Of a stretch of DNA of 64,000 nucleotides, positions 1 to 7,983 are shown piece by piece (within the stretch, counting starts at the first letter, position 1; every line of letters starts with the position of its first letter). Source of the stretch: Streptomyces olivoverticillatus (GTDB taxonomy: Bacteria; Actinomycetota; Actinomycetes; Streptomycetales; Streptomycetaceae); the NCBI RefSeq assembly GCF_014203555.1, contig NZ_JACHJH010000006.1:248001-312000 (forward strand). The letters are read 5' to 3'. The position numbers and the translations under genes were made by a program. A model generated the notes under the pieces. The model did not search any database, had not been told where the DNA came from, and worked only from the letters and a program-made list of their open reading frames with translations.

Positions 1-2
1 CG

Positions 3-827
3 GCGTGGCCGCAGGAGGTCACCTCGCAGATGGTGGCCAACTTCCTGGGCGGCGGGGCCGTGTGCAACGCCTTCGCGAACCAGGTCGGCGCCGAGGTCTG
101 CGTCGTCGACGTCGGCGTGGCCGGCGAACTGCCGAGCACCCCCGGACTGCTGCCCCGCAAGATCCGCCCCGGCACGGCCGACTTCACCGCGGGCCCCGCG
201 ATGAGCCGCGAGGAAGCACTGCGCGCCATCGAGGTCGGCATCGAGACGGCCCGCGACCTGGTCACGGCCGGGAACAAGGCGCTGCTCACCGGCGAGATGG
301 GCATCGCCAACACCACCGTGTCGGCCGCCCTCATCGCCATCTACACCGGCGCGGACCCGGCCGAGATCACCGGTCGCGGCACCGGCATCAACGACGAGAT
401 GCACGCCCGCAAGATCGATGTGGTCCGCCGCGCGCTGGAACTGCACCAGCCCGATCCGAACGACCCCATCGGGGTCCTGGCCGCGGTCGGCGGCCTGGAG
501 CACGCCGCGCTCGTCGGCCTGATCCTCGGCGGCGCGTCGCTGCGCACGCCGGTGATCCTGGACGGCGTCAGCGCGGGTGCCGCGGCCCTGGTGGCCCGGG
601 CCATCGCCCCCGAGGCGCTGGCGGCGTGCATCGCCGGGCACCGCAGCGCGGAGCCGGGCCACGTCGCGGCCCTGACCAAGTTGGGCCTGCGCCCGCTGGT
701 GGACCTCGACCTGCGCCTCGGCGAAGGCACGGGCGCCCTCCTGGCGCTGCCGGTGGTGCAGAGCGCGGCGCGTGCGATGCACGAGGTGGCGACGTTCGAC
801 ACGGCGGGCGTCACGGAGAAGAGCTGA
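3..827 (+). CDS. cobT: Nicotinate-nucleotide--dimethylbenzimidazole phosphoribosyltransferase, 5'-truncated by window edge
   Basis: C-terminal 274 codons of CobT, which transfers phosphoribose from nicotinate mononucleotide to 5,6-dimethylbenzimidazole to make alpha-ribazole phosphate, the lower ligand of cobalamin (cytoplasm). The frame is open from the first bases. Family features seen are the NFLGGGAVCNAFA stretch, GEMGIANTT (the conserved active-site turn), the GRGTGINDE motif and, near the C-terminus, a GLRPLVDLDLRLGEGTGA segment. The usual catalytic Glu lies in GRGTGINDE or in the LGEGTGA loop by family analogy. The true start is outside the window; internal ATGs are not starts. The next gene also acts in corrinoid/siroheme synthesis, which fits. 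A hairpin follows the stop. Confidence 0.95.
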   Translation, partial: AWPQEVTSQMVANFLGGGAVCNAFANQVGAEVCVVDVGVAGELPSTPGLLPRKIRPGTADFTAGPAMSREEALRAIEVGIETARDLVTAGNKALLTGEMGIANTTVSAALIAIYTGADPAEITGRGTGINDEMHARKIDVVRRALELHQPDPNDPIGVLAAVGGLEHAALVGLILGGASLRTPVILDGVSAGAAALVARAIAPEALAACIAGHRSAEPGHVAALTKLGLRPLVDLDLRLGEGTGALLALPVVQSAARAMHEVATFDTAGVTEKS

Positions 828-834
828 CGCTCAC

Positions 835-858
835 GGCCCGGACGCACGCGTCCGGGCC
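835..858 (+). terminator. Hairpin after cobT
   Basis: Inverted repeat GGCCCGGACG / CGTCCGGGCC with a 4-nt loop starting 7 bases after the cobT stop. There is no T-tract, as is common for Streptomyces terminators. It separates cobT from the next gene. Confidence 0.6.
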
Positions 859-963
859 ACGAGCCGGTGGCCGGGCGGGCGCCGGGCCCGCCCACCCCCT
901 CCACCGACCCGCCGTTGCACCTTAGGGTGTCCCCACCAGCGCATTTACGAGGAGACCCGCCCC

Positions 964-2199
964 ATGGCCGAGCCTGCACCCGTTGCCGCCTACCCCGTCG
1001 GACTGCGTCTCACCGGGCGCCGCGTCGTCGTCCTCGGCGGCGGCCAGGTCGCCCAGCGCCGTCTGCCGGCCCTGATCGCCGCCGGCGCCGACGTCCGGCT
1101 CGTCTCCCCCTCCGCCACCCCGTCCGTGGAAGCCATGGCCGAGGCCGGCGAACTGCGCTGGGAGCGCCGCCGCTACCGGCCCGGCGACCTCGACGGCGCC
1201 TGGTACGCCCTGATCTCCACGGACGAGCCCGCCGCCAACGAGGCCGCCTCCGCCGAGGCCGAGGAGCGCCGCGTCTGGGCCGTGCGCAGCGACGACGCGG
1301 AAGCCGCCTCCGCCTGGACCCCGGCCACCGGCCGCAGCGAGGGCGTCACCGTCGCCGTCCTGACCGGCCAGGACCCCCGCCGCTCCGCCGCCGTCCGCGA
1401 CGCCATCGTCGAGGGCCTGCGCGACGGTTCCCTCGCGGCCCCCCACCACCGCGCCCGCCACAAGGGCGTCGCCCTCGTCGGCGGCGGCCCCGGCGACCCG
1501 GACCTGATCACCGTGCGCGGCCGCCGGCTCCTGGCCGAGGCCGACGTGGTCATCGCCGACCGCCTGGGCCCCCGCGACCTCCTCGACGAGCTGCCCCCGC
1601 ACGTCGAGGTCATCGACGCGGCGAAGATCCCGTACGGCCGCTTCATGGCCCAGGAGGCCATCAACAACGCTCTCATCGAGCACGCCAAGGCGGGCAAGGC
1701 TGTCGTGCGACTCAAGGGCGGCGACCCGTTCGTCTTCGGCCGCGGCATGGAAGAGGTCCGGGCGCTGGCCGAACACGGCATCCCGTGCACGGTCGTCCCC
1801 GGCATCTCCAGCTCCATCAGCGTGCCGGGCGCCGCCGGAATCCCCGTCACCCACCGTGGCGTGGCCCATGAGTTCACCGTGGTCAGCGGGCACGTGGCGC
1901 CCGACGACCAGCGGTCCCTCATCGACTGGGCGGCCCTGGCCCGGCTGCGCGGCACGCTCGTGCTGCTGATGTCGGTCGAGAACATAGCCGCGATCGCCGC
2001 GACCCTGATCCGGCACGGCCGCCCGGCCGACACCCCCGTGGCCGTGGTGCAGGAGGGCACGACGGCCGCCCAGCGCCGCGTGGACGCGACCCTGGCGACG
2101 GCGGGGGAGCGGGTGAAGGCGGAGGGCATACGCCCGCCGGCCGTCATCGTGATCGGCGAGGTCGTCACGGTCGGCCCGGCCGCCGACACCGACAACTAG
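964..2199 (+). CDS. cobA: Uroporphyrinogen-III C-methyltransferase fused to a siroheme synthase N-terminal domain (CysG-like)
   Basis: 411 aa. Residues 1 to about 165 form the precorrin-2 dehydrogenase/ferrochelatase (CysG-N) domain with a Rossmann turn VVVLGGGQVAQRR. Residues about 169-411 are the S-adenosylmethionine uroporphyrinogen-III methyltransferase with VGGGPGDPDLIT, the RLKGGDPFVFGRG motif and VPGISS. The protein methylates uroporphyrinogen III at C-2 and C-7 to precorrin-2 and may oxidise and chelate it to siroheme, supplying both the sulfite/nitrite reductase cofactor and cobalamin. It lacks the long linker of enterobacterial CysG, so the N-terminal activities are less certain than the methyltransferase. 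ATG 964 has GAGGAG 11 bases upstream. Follows cobT after a hairpin. Confidence 0.93.
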   Translation: MAEPAPVAAYPVGLRLTGRRVVVLGGGQVAQRRLPALIAAGADVRLVSPSATPSVEAMAEAGELRWERRRYRPGDLDGAWYALISTDEPAANEAASAEAEERRVWAVRSDDAEAASAWTPATGRSEGVTVAVLTGQDPRRSAAVRDAIVEGLRDGSLAAPHHRARHKGVALVGGGPGDPDLITVRGRRLLAEADVVIADRLGPRDLLDELPPHVEVIDAAKIPYGRFMAQEAINNALIEHAKAGKAVVRLKGGDPFVFGRGMEEVRALAEHGIPCTVVPGISSSISVPGAAGIPVTHRGVAHEFTVVSGHVAPDDQRSLIDWAALARLRGTLVLLMSVENIAAIAATLIRHGRPADTPVAVVQEGTTAAQRRVDATLATAGERVKAEGIRPPAVIVIGEVVTVGPAADTDN

Positions 2200-2242
2200 G
2201 GCCCCAGCCCCCCCAGCCCCCGAAGAAGGCACGAACCGCACC

Positions 2243-3061
2243 ATGGCCGAACTCATCACCATCGACGACCCCGCCGATCCCCGTCTGGCGGACTACACCG
2301 ACCTCACCGACGTCGAGCTGCGGCGCAGGCGCGAGCCCGCCGAGGGCCTCTTCATCGCCGAGGGCGAGAAGGTCATCCGCCGCGCCGGGCAGGCCGGATA
2401 CGCCATGCGCTCGATGCTGCTGTCGGCCAAGTGGGTCGACGTGATGCACGACGTCATCGACGAGACCGACGCCCCGGTCTACGTGGTCACCCCGGACCTG
2501 GCCGAACGGGTGACGGGCTATCACGTGCACCGCGGCGCGCTGGCGTCCATGCAGCGCAAGCAGCTCCCGGACGCCGCCGAGCTGCTGCGCTCCGCCCGCC
2601 GCGTGGCGATCATGGAGAAGGTCAACGACCACACCAACATCGGCGCCATCTTCCGCAGCGCCGCGGCCCTCGGCATGGACGCGGTCCTGCTCTCCCCGGA
2701 CTGCGCCGACCCGCTCTACCGGCGCTCGGTGAAGGTGTCCATGGGCGCCGTCTTCTCCGTGCCGTACGCGCGCCTGGAGAACTGGCCCCGCGACCTGGAG
2801 ACGGTCCGCGAAGCGGGCTTCAAGGTCCTGGCGCTCACCCCGGGCGAGAAGGCCGTGTCCATCGACGAGGCGGCCCCGCACCGCCTGGAGCGCGTGGCGC
2901 TCATGCTGGGCGCGGAGGGCGAGGGCCTGTCGGCCAAGGCGCTGCGGGCGGCCGACGTCTGGGTGCGGATCCCCATGGCCCACGGCGTCGACTCCCTGAA
3001 CGTGGGGGCGGCCGCCGCCGTGGCCTTCTACGCGGTCGCTACGGGCCGTCCGCAGGACTGA
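2243..3061 (+). CDS. TrmH/SpoU-family RNA 2'-O-methyltransferase
   Basis: 272 aa, usual size. An N-terminal substrate-binding domain (about 1-100) is followed by a SPOUT methyltransferase fold. The three SpoU motifs are present: NDHTNIGAIFRSA (motif 1, catalytic Arg and Asn), the LSPDCADPLYRRSVKVSMGA block (motif 2) and LMLGAEGEGLS...RIPMAHGVDSLNVGAAAAV (motif 3). It would methylate a ribose 2'-OH in rRNA or tRNA using S-adenosylmethionine; the target base cannot be told from sequence. ATG start 44 bp after cobA, with GAAGAAGG upstream. Its last 23 bp overlap the end of the convergent kinase gene. Confidence 0.9.
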   Translation: MAELITIDDPADPRLADYTDLTDVELRRRREPAEGLFIAEGEKVIRRAGQAGYAMRSMLLSAKWVDVMHDVIDETDAPVYVVTPDLAERVTGYHVHRGALASMQRKQLPDAAELLRSARRVAIMEKVNDHTNIGAIFRSAAALGMDAVLLSPDCADPLYRRSVKVSMGAVFSVPYARLENWPRDLETVREAGFKVLALTPGEKAVSIDEAAPHRLERVALMLGAEGEGLSAKALRAADVWVRIPMAHGVDSLNVGAAAAVAFYAVATGRPQD

Positions 3062-4283
3062 CGCCGACCGCGGGCCCGCCGGGCAGCGGGCCCATGCCGT
3101 GGCTGCGGGACGGGCCCTGGCAGCCCTGGGCGGCCGCGATGCCGAGCGCGACCAGCAGCGTCACCACGACGAAGACGATCAGTCGCTGACGCAGCAGCTT
3201 GCGGTCGGGCCCCGGCCGCCGGGCACCCGCCCCGGGGCGCGCCGCCGGGCGGGCGCCCTTGCGGCCGCCGGGCACCCGCGGCGCGGCCGGGTGCCGCTCA
3301 CCGCGCCCCGGATCGGCGGGGCGTGACGGGGCGTGGGGCCGCGGCGTCGGTGCGCTGCCCGGGCGCCGCTCGGTGCGCTGGAGCTCGTACTCGGCGGCCC
3401 GCTGGCCCAACGGCCGGTCCGCCTCCCGGCGCGGCGACGGGGGGCGGGATTCGGTCAACCCGTGGGCCTCCCGCGCCGCGATCTCCTTGAGCCGCAGCGA
3501 CAGCTGGAGCGTGCTCGGCCGCTCCTCCGGGTCCTTGGCCAGACAAGCGTGGATCAGCGGCGCCAGCGCATCCGGCACACCCATGAGCTGGGGTTCCTCA
3601 TGGACGACCCGGTAGAGCATGACCTCGGAACTGCCCTGGCCGAAGGGGGAGTCCGCGGTGGCGGCGTAGGCGAGCGTGGCACCGAGCGCGAAGACGTCCG
3701 TCGCGGGCGTCACCCCTGCCCCGCGCACCTGTTCGGGCGCCAGGAAGCCGGGGGAGCCGACCGCCGTGCCGACGTGCGTCAGCGTGCTCGCGCCCGTGGC
3801 CCACGCGATGCCGAAGTCGATGATGCGGGGGCCCTTGGGGGACAGCAGGATGTTCGACGGCTTGAGGTCGCGGTGGACGACCCCCGCGTCGTGCACGGCC
3901 AGCAGGCCCTCGGCCAACGCCGCGCCGATGGAGGCGGTCTGAGCCGCCGACAGCGGCCCCTCCTCGTTCACCTTGTCGTGCAGCGAGGGGCCGGGCACGT
4001 ACTGGGTGGCGAACCAGGGGCGGTCCGCGTCGAGGTCGGCGGCCACCAGCCGGGCCGTACAGCCGCCGCGGATCCTGCGCGCGGCGGACACCTCGCGGGC
4101 GAAGCGCGAACGGAACTCCTGATCCTCCGCCAGATCCGGCCGGATCACCTTCAGCGCCACCCGCTGGCCCCGCCGGTCGGAACCCAGATAGACCACGCCC
4201 ATGCCGCCCGCGCCGAGCCTGCGGTGCAGCCGGAACGAGCCGACGACACGCGGGTCCTCGCGCCGGAGCCGCATCATCGTCAT
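3039..4283 (-). CDS. Membrane-anchored Ser/Thr protein kinase (PknB-like, no PASTA domains)
   Basis: 414 aa. The kinase domain (about 16-270) has a Gly-rich loop LGAGGMGVVY, ATP-anchoring Lys45, catalytic loop HRDLKPSN (137-144, Asp139), DFG at 156-158 and an APE motif at 182-184, so it should be active. A Pro/Arg/Ala-rich juxtamembrane linker (about 275-365) leads to one membrane helix (368-386) and a short external tail of about 28 residues without a sensor domain. The signal it reads is unknown. ATG 4283 is preceded by GGAGGTAGGGG; the third and fourth codons are also ATG. The gene is convergent with, and overlaps, the RNA methyltransferase by 23 bp, so neither has room for its own terminator. 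Confidence 0.93.
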   Translation of the reverse strand: MTMMRLRREDPRVVGSFRLHRRLGAGGMGVVYLGSDRRGQRVALKVIRPDLAEDQEFRSRFAREVSAARRIRGGCTARLVAADLDADRPWFATQYVPGPSLHDKVNEEGPLSAAQTASIGAALAEGLLAVHDAGVVHRDLKPSNILLSPKGPRIIDFGIAWATGASTLTHVGTAVGSPGFLAPEQVRGAGVTPATDVFALGATLAYAATADSPFGQGSSEVMLYRVVHEEPQLMGVPDALAPLIHACLAKDPEERPSTLQLSLRLKEIAAREAHGLTESRPPSPRREADRPLGQRAAEYELQRTERRPGSAPTPRPHAPSRPADPGRGERHPAAPRVPGGRKGARPAARPGAGARRPGPDRKLLRQRLIVFVVVTLLVALGIAAAQGCQGPSRSHGMGPLPGGPAVGVSPADGP

Positions 4284-4509
4284 CTTCGTCCCCTACCTCC
4301 GGTGTGGCTGCCCCACTTAGCTGCCCGGCGTCTGACGTGCCACAGCTTACGGATTGACGGGCGGGCTCGCTGATAGGCCGCGCATGCGTCGGCAGGTGGA
4401 TTGTCAGTGCCCGGTGGGATCCTTGGAAGGCGGGCACGAGACGCCGGCCGTGCGTCGCCGGCCCGCTTGCCAGGCCCCAAGGGGCCGTCACGGAAGGGGG
4501 ATTGGTGCC

Positions 4510-4794
4510 GTGAAGGGTGACCGAGTGGAGATAGTCGTCGACGCAGGGGACACGACTCGAACGTATGAAGTGGTGGCCGACAGAGCCGGCCGCAGGGTGG
4601 AGACGGCGGTACGCCGGGGCGTGGTGGAAGTGAGCGAAGTCACCCGTACCGGGGTCGTGGTGCGCACCGCCCGGTTCATGGCCAACCGGGTCCTCGCCCT
4701 GGTGGAGCACCCGGTGCCGCGGGTGGACGGGAGCGAGCGCCTCCTCGGGGAAGACCCGGGGGTCCAGGGGTCCGCTCTCCACCCACGGGTGTAG
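4510..4794 (+). CDS. Small conserved hypothetical protein, 94 aa
   Basis: I recognise this as a short Streptomyces-conserved protein without a known role. It starts at GTG 4510, which has GGAAGGGGG eight bases upstream; the open frame to the left lacks a ribosome binding site. The first 65 residues are regular, alternating short beta segments (EIVVDAGDTTRTYEVVADR, VEVSEVTRTGVVVRTARF), and the last 30 are variable and polar. No signal peptide, membrane helix or metal-binding Cys/His pattern is visible. It is divergent from the kinase gene, sharing about 225 bp of upstream DNA with it, and may be expressed independently. Confidence 0.75.
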   Translation: MKGDRVEIVVDAGDTTRTYEVVADRAGRRVETAVRRGVVEVSEVTRTGVVVRTARFMANRVLALVEHPVPRVDGSERLLGEDPGVQGSALHPRV

Positions 4795-4958
4795 CCGTCC
4801 GGCCGTCGCGTCATCCTCCGGGAGAAGCGGCAAGCGGCACCACGGCATGACGCCCTACCCGGGGGCCCGCGCCTAGTGTTGAGCACAAGCGGCGGGCGCA
4901 CTACTCGTCCCCCGAGGTCAGGTGCCCGCCGCCCCCTGACACACACGGAGGGAGCAGG

Positions 4959-5168
4959 GTGATGGCGGACATCGCAGGCCGCCCGGCGGACCGGGCGCAC
5001 GGCCGCCCGGGTACCGACGTCTTCGGCGACCGCCCGTCCTCCACCCGCCATCCGCTGGTGGCCGCCGCGATGGTGCTGCCGCTGGCAGTCCTTCTCGCGG
5101 TGGTCTTCGGCGGCTGGGACGCCGTCGTCACACAAGCGTCGTCCGTTGCCGGAATGCTGGGGCGCTGA
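4959..5168 (+). CDS. Small single-pass membrane protein, 69 aa
   Basis: Starts at GTG 4959 or, three bases on, ATG 4962; GGAGGGAG at 4947-4954 serves either. The first 35 residues are hydrophilic and Arg/Asp-rich. A hydrophobic helix (HPLVAAAMVLPLAVLLAVVF) at about 31-50 is followed by a short tail ending GMLGR. No family is recognised. It sits just upstream of the tRNA array, separated by a perfect 14-bp hairpin, and I infer it is a conserved Streptomyces orphan rather than a random frame because of its ribosome binding site and codon use. Confidence 0.6.
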   Translation: MMADIAGRPADRAHGRPGTDVFGDRPSSTRHPLVAAAMVLPLAVLLAVVFGGWDAVVTQASSVAGMLGR

Positions 5169-5252
5169 GCGCCCAAGGCCCGGGAGAGCGGCCCGGGCCG
5201 GGGACATACCGGCAATGACCCCGTGGGGACGGGGGCGCGGCGGACGGCATGG

Positions 5253-5284
5253 CGGGCCGGGCACCTGGGGAGGTGCCCGGCCCG
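5253..5284. terminator. Perfect 14-bp hairpin after the 69-aa gene
   Basis: Inverted repeat CGGGCCGGGCACCT / AGGTGCCCGGCCCG with a GGGG loop. It ends the plus-strand small gene and may back up the end of the opposing tRNA operon. Confidence 0.7.
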
Positions 5285-5320
5285 TCGTGTACTCATCAAA
5301 GTTGTGGCCGGACACGAAAG

Positions 5321-5360
5321 CGGCCGGGGGCCGGAGCATCGAAGCTCCGGCCCCCGGCCG
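5321..5360 (-). terminator. tRNA operon terminator
   Basis: Perfect 17-bp inverted repeat (arms 5321-5337 and 5344-5360, loop ATCGAA) just 3' of the last tRNA on the minus strand, followed on that strand by CTTTCGTGT. Confidence 0.75.
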
Positions 5361-5368
5361 ACTGCGCG

Positions 5369-5440
5369 TGCGCGATACTGGGATTGAACCAGTGACCTCT
5401 TCCGTGTCAGGGAAGCGCTCTCCCGCTGAGCTAATCGCGC
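5369..5440 (-). tRNA. tRNA-Val(GAC), acceptor type A, copy 1
   Basis: 72 nt including the discriminator A. Acceptor GCGCGAT/ATCGCGC, D-loop TTAGCTCAGCGGGAGAGCG, anticodon stem CTTCC/GGAAG around loop CTGACAC (anticodon GAC), T-arm CTGGTTCAATCCCAG. CCA is not encoded. Last gene of the array in transcription order. Confidence 0.97.
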
Positions 5441-5462
5441 GGGAAGGTCCGTGAGGACCCGG

Positions 5463-5534
5463 TGGACGATACTGGGATTGAACCAGTGACCTCTTCCGTG
5501 TCAGGGAAGCGCTCTCCCGCTGAGCTAATCGTCC
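5463..5534 (-). tRNA. tRNA-Val(GAC), acceptor type B, copy 1
   Basis: Same body and anticodon GAC as the neighbouring copy but with a different acceptor stem, GGACGAT/ATCGTCC. 72 nt with discriminator A; CCA not encoded. Confidence 0.97.
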
Positions 5535-5554
5535 GCAACTGTGCGTGTGCACCG

Positions 5555-5626
5555 TGCGCGATACTGGGATTGAACCAGTGACCTCTTCCGTGTCAGGGAA
5601 GCGCTCTCCCGCTGAGCTAATCGCGC
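5555..5626 (-). tRNA. tRNA-Val(GAC), acceptor type A, copy 2
   Basis: Identical across the 72 nt to the tRNA at 5369-5440 (acceptor GCGCGAT/ATCGCGC, anticodon GAC), exactly 186 bp away. Confidence 0.97.
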
Positions 5627-5648
5627 GGGAAGGTCCGTGAAGACCTGG

Positions 5649-5720
5649 TGGACGATACTGGGATTGAACCAGTGACCTCTTCCGTGTCAGGGAAGCGCTC
5701 TCCCGCTGAGCTAATCGTCC
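5649..5720 (-). tRNA. tRNA-Val(GAC), acceptor type B, copy 2
   Basis: Identical to the tRNA at 5463-5534 (acceptor GGACGAT/ATCGTCC, anticodon GAC), again exactly 186 bp away. Immediately 3' of tRNA-Cys in the transcript, with almost no spacer. Confidence 0.97.
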
Positions 5721-5721
5721 T

Positions 5722-5795
5722 TGGAGGTGGAGACGGGATTTGAACCCGTGTAGACGGCTTTGCAGGCCGTTGCCTCGCCTCTCGGCCACTCCACC
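5722..5795 (-). tRNA. tRNA-Cys(GCA), CCA encoded
   Basis: Acceptor GGTGGAG/CTCCACC, anticodon stem ACGGC/GCCGT around CTGCAAA (anticodon GCA), T-arm ACGGGTTCAAATCCCGT. Discriminator T, and the 3' CCA is encoded in the DNA (5722-5724 on the complement), unlike the Val and Gly genes here. Confidence 0.96.
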
Positions 5796-5830
5796 AACGG
5801 AGCGGGGGTTCGGGAAGATCCCCCACATCG

Positions 5831-5903
<73 letters not shown>

Positions 5904-5949
5904 AGGTCTTGCATCTCCGGGGCGCTTCCGCGTCCCGGCGACGTGTTGA

Positions 5950-5977
5950 ACTTTAGCGGATTACGGCGCCAGCTCAA
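5950..5977 (-). promoter_or_regulatory. Candidate promoter of the tRNA operon
   Basis: On the minus strand a -35 TTGAGC and -10 TAAAGT lie 16 bp apart, about 46 bp before tRNA-Gly. The surrounding bases are unusually AT-rich for this genome. Confidence 0.5.
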
Positions 5978-6051
5978 ATTCCGTTTGCCCAGCGTGCTGC
6001 GCTGATCCTCGGCCGGACCGCCCGCGAGGCCCGCGCCATAGACTCGATGAC

Positions 6052-7104
6052 GTGCACGACCTCGCTCCCATGGCCCGCTTCGGCGGCCTTCTCGCCACCG
6101 ACCTGCGCGATGTCACCAGCGATCCGGCAGCCCTGGATTCCAGGGGCTGGTGGGCGGTGGTCGCGGACTACGAGGGGGGGATCGTGTGCGCCCGCTTCGG
6201 CGACGTGCGCCCCGATCCCGACCCCGGCCCGGGACGCTGGCGGGGCCCCGCCCCCGAGCAGTGGACCAGCTCCCTGGACCGCGCCGCCTACACCGCGGGC
6301 GTACGCCGCATCCGCGAACACATAGCGGCGGGGGAGGTCTACCAGGCCAATCTCTGCCGGGTGCTGAGCGCGCCCCTGCCCGACCCGCAGGCCGCCGACG
6401 TGGACGCCCTCACCGCCCTCCTCGCCCACGGCAACCCCGCCCCCTACGCCGGAACGGTCCGGCTGCCCGCCCACGGCGTGGAGGTGGCGACCGCCTCACC
6501 CGAGCTCTATCTGCGCCGCAGCGGCCGCACCGTGGAGTCCGGCCCGATCAAGGGCACCGGCCGCACCGCCGCCGACCTGCTGGAGAAGGACCACGCCGAG
6601 AACGTCATGATCGTGGACCTGGTCCGCAACGACCTGGGGCGCGTCTGCGCCACCGGCTCCGTGACCGTCCCCGGCCTGTGCGTCGTCGAAGCGCACCCCG
6701 GCCTCGTCCACCTCGTCTCCACCGTGCGCGGCGAGCTGGCCGACGGCGCCCGGTGGGCCGACCTCTTCGCCGCCACCTTCCCGCCCGGCTCCGTCACCGG
6801 CGCACCCAAGGCCAGCGCCCTGCGCATCATCGAATCCCTGGAGACCGCGCCGCGCGGCCCCTACTGCGGCGGCATCGGCTGGGTCGACGCCGACCGGGGC
6901 GCGGGCGAGCTCGCCGTCGGCATCCGCACCTTCTGGATCGAGCGGAACGCGCCCGGCGGGCCCGTACTGCGCTTCGGCACCGGCGCCGGGATCACCTGGG
7001 GCTCGGATCCCGAGCGCGAGTGGGCCGAGACGGAACTCAAGGCGGACCGGCTGCTCGCGATAGCGTCGGGAACACACCGGACGCTTGGAAGGACGACACG
7101 GTGA
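6052..7104 (+). CDS. pabB: Aminodeoxychorismate synthase component I-like chorismate-binding enzyme
   Basis: 350 aa, at the short end because it has little of the N-terminal half seen in anthranilate synthase. The chorismate-binding domain shows GEVYQANLCR, the ESGPIKGTGR motif, DLVRNDLGRVC and FPPGSVTGAPK, with the late GTGAGITWGSDP block. It would aminate chorismate to 4-amino-4-deoxychorismate for folate synthesis, using ammonia from a glutaminase partner not present here. GTG 6052 is chosen from frame and length; there is no strong ribosome binding site, and ATG 6070 is an alternative. The last four bases overlap pabC (GTGA), so the two are translationally coupled. Confidence 0.85.
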   Translation: MHDLAPMARFGGLLATDLRDVTSDPAALDSRGWWAVVADYEGGIVCARFGDVRPDPDPGPGRWRGPAPEQWTSSLDRAAYTAGVRRIREHIAAGEVYQANLCRVLSAPLPDPQAADVDALTALLAHGNPAPYAGTVRLPAHGVEVATASPELYLRRSGRTVESGPIKGTGRTAADLLEKDHAENVMIVDLVRNDLGRVCATGSVTVPGLCVVEAHPGLVHLVSTVRGELADGARWADLFAATFPPGSVTGAPKASALRIIESLETAPRGPYCGGIGWVDADRGAGELAVGIRTFWIERNAPGGPVLRFGTGAGITWGSDPEREWAETELKADRLLAIASGTHRTLGRTTR

Positions 7105-7922
7105 AGATCTGGTTGGACGGCGCACTGCGCGACGCGAACAGCGCCCGGGTCTCGGTCTTCGACCACGGGTTCACGGTCGGTGACGGCGTCTTCGAGACGA
7201 TCAAGGCCGTGGACGGCCGGCCCTTCGCCCTGACCCGGCACCTGGACCGGCTGGCCCGCTCCGCCCGCGGCCTCGGCCTGCCCGAGCCCGACCGGGACGA
7301 GGTGCGGCGGGCCTGCACGGCGGTGCTCGAAGCCGAACCCGTGCCGCTGGGCCGGCTGCGGATCACCTACACCGGCGGACTCTCCCCGCTGGGCTCCGAC
7401 CGCGGCACCACCGGCCCCACCCTCGTCGTGGCCGTCGGCGCGACCCACCGGCGGCCCGACACCACGGCCACCGTCACGGTCCCCTGGACGCGCAACGAAC
7501 GCGGCGCCCTCGCCGGGCTGAAGTCCACCTCCTACGGGGAGAACGTCGTCGCCCTGGCCCGCGCCGCCGAGCAGGGCGCCACCGAGGCGCTGTTCGCCAA
7601 CACTGTGGGGGCGCTGTGCGAGGGCACCGGCTCCAACGTCTTCGTCGTCCTCGACGGCGAACTGCACACCCCGCCGCTCGCCTCCGGCTGCCTGGCCGGC
7701 ATCACCCGCGCCCTCGTCCTGGAATGGACCGGCGCCCGGGAGACCGACCTGCCCTACGACGTCCTGGACCGCGCCGAGGAGGTCTTCCTGACCTCCACCC
7801 TCCGCGACGTCCAGGCCGTGCACACCGTCGACGGCCGCCAACTCCCCGGCGCCCCCGGCCCGGTGACCGCCAAGGCCATGCGGATCTTCGACGAGCGCGC
7901 GGGCTCCGACCTCGATCCGTAG
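7101..7922 (+). CDS. pabC: Aminodeoxychorismate lyase / class IV aminotransferase
   Basis: 273 aa, a fold-type IV PLP enzyme. The catalytic Lys is predicted at position 141 in GLKSTSYGENV, and EGTGSNVFVV and SGCLAGITR are the phosphate-binding blocks. Next to the chorismate enzyme it most likely removes pyruvate from aminodeoxychorismate to give 4-aminobenzoate. A branched-chain or D-amino acid aminotransferase cannot be excluded from sequence alone. Starts with GTG overlapping the upstream stop. Confidence 0.88.
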   Translation: MKIWLDGALRDANSARVSVFDHGFTVGDGVFETIKAVDGRPFALTRHLDRLARSARGLGLPEPDRDEVRRACTAVLEAEPVPLGRLRITYTGGLSPLGSDRGTTGPTLVVAVGATHRRPDTTATVTVPWTRNERGALAGLKSTSYGENVVALARAAEQGATEALFANTVGALCEGTGSNVFVVLDGELHTPPLASGCLAGITRALVLEWTGARETDLPYDVLDRAEEVFLTSTLRDVQAVHTVDGRQLPGAPGPVTAKAMRIFDERAGSDLDP

Positions 7923-7983
7923 AGCCCTCGATCCGTAGAAGAAAACCGGTGACGTACGGCCCCCGGGCCGGTACAACACCAGG

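Larger units (their letters stand above)
5369..5720 (-). repeat. Tandem duplication of a two-tRNA unit, 186-bp period
   Basis: The order A-B-A-B of the two Val(GAC) acceptor types, with both types repeated at exactly 186 bp and near-identical 22-bp spacers at 5441-5462 and 5627-5648 (two differences), shows one duplication of a B-A pair. Confidence 0.9.

Noticed and set aside
835..963. Cobalamin riboswitch before cobA
   Set aside because: The gap is too short and lacks the B12-box sequence.
5146..5454. Plus-strand ORF through the tRNA array
   Set aside because: Translates terminator and tRNA antisense sequence (the same peptide recurs in each tRNA).
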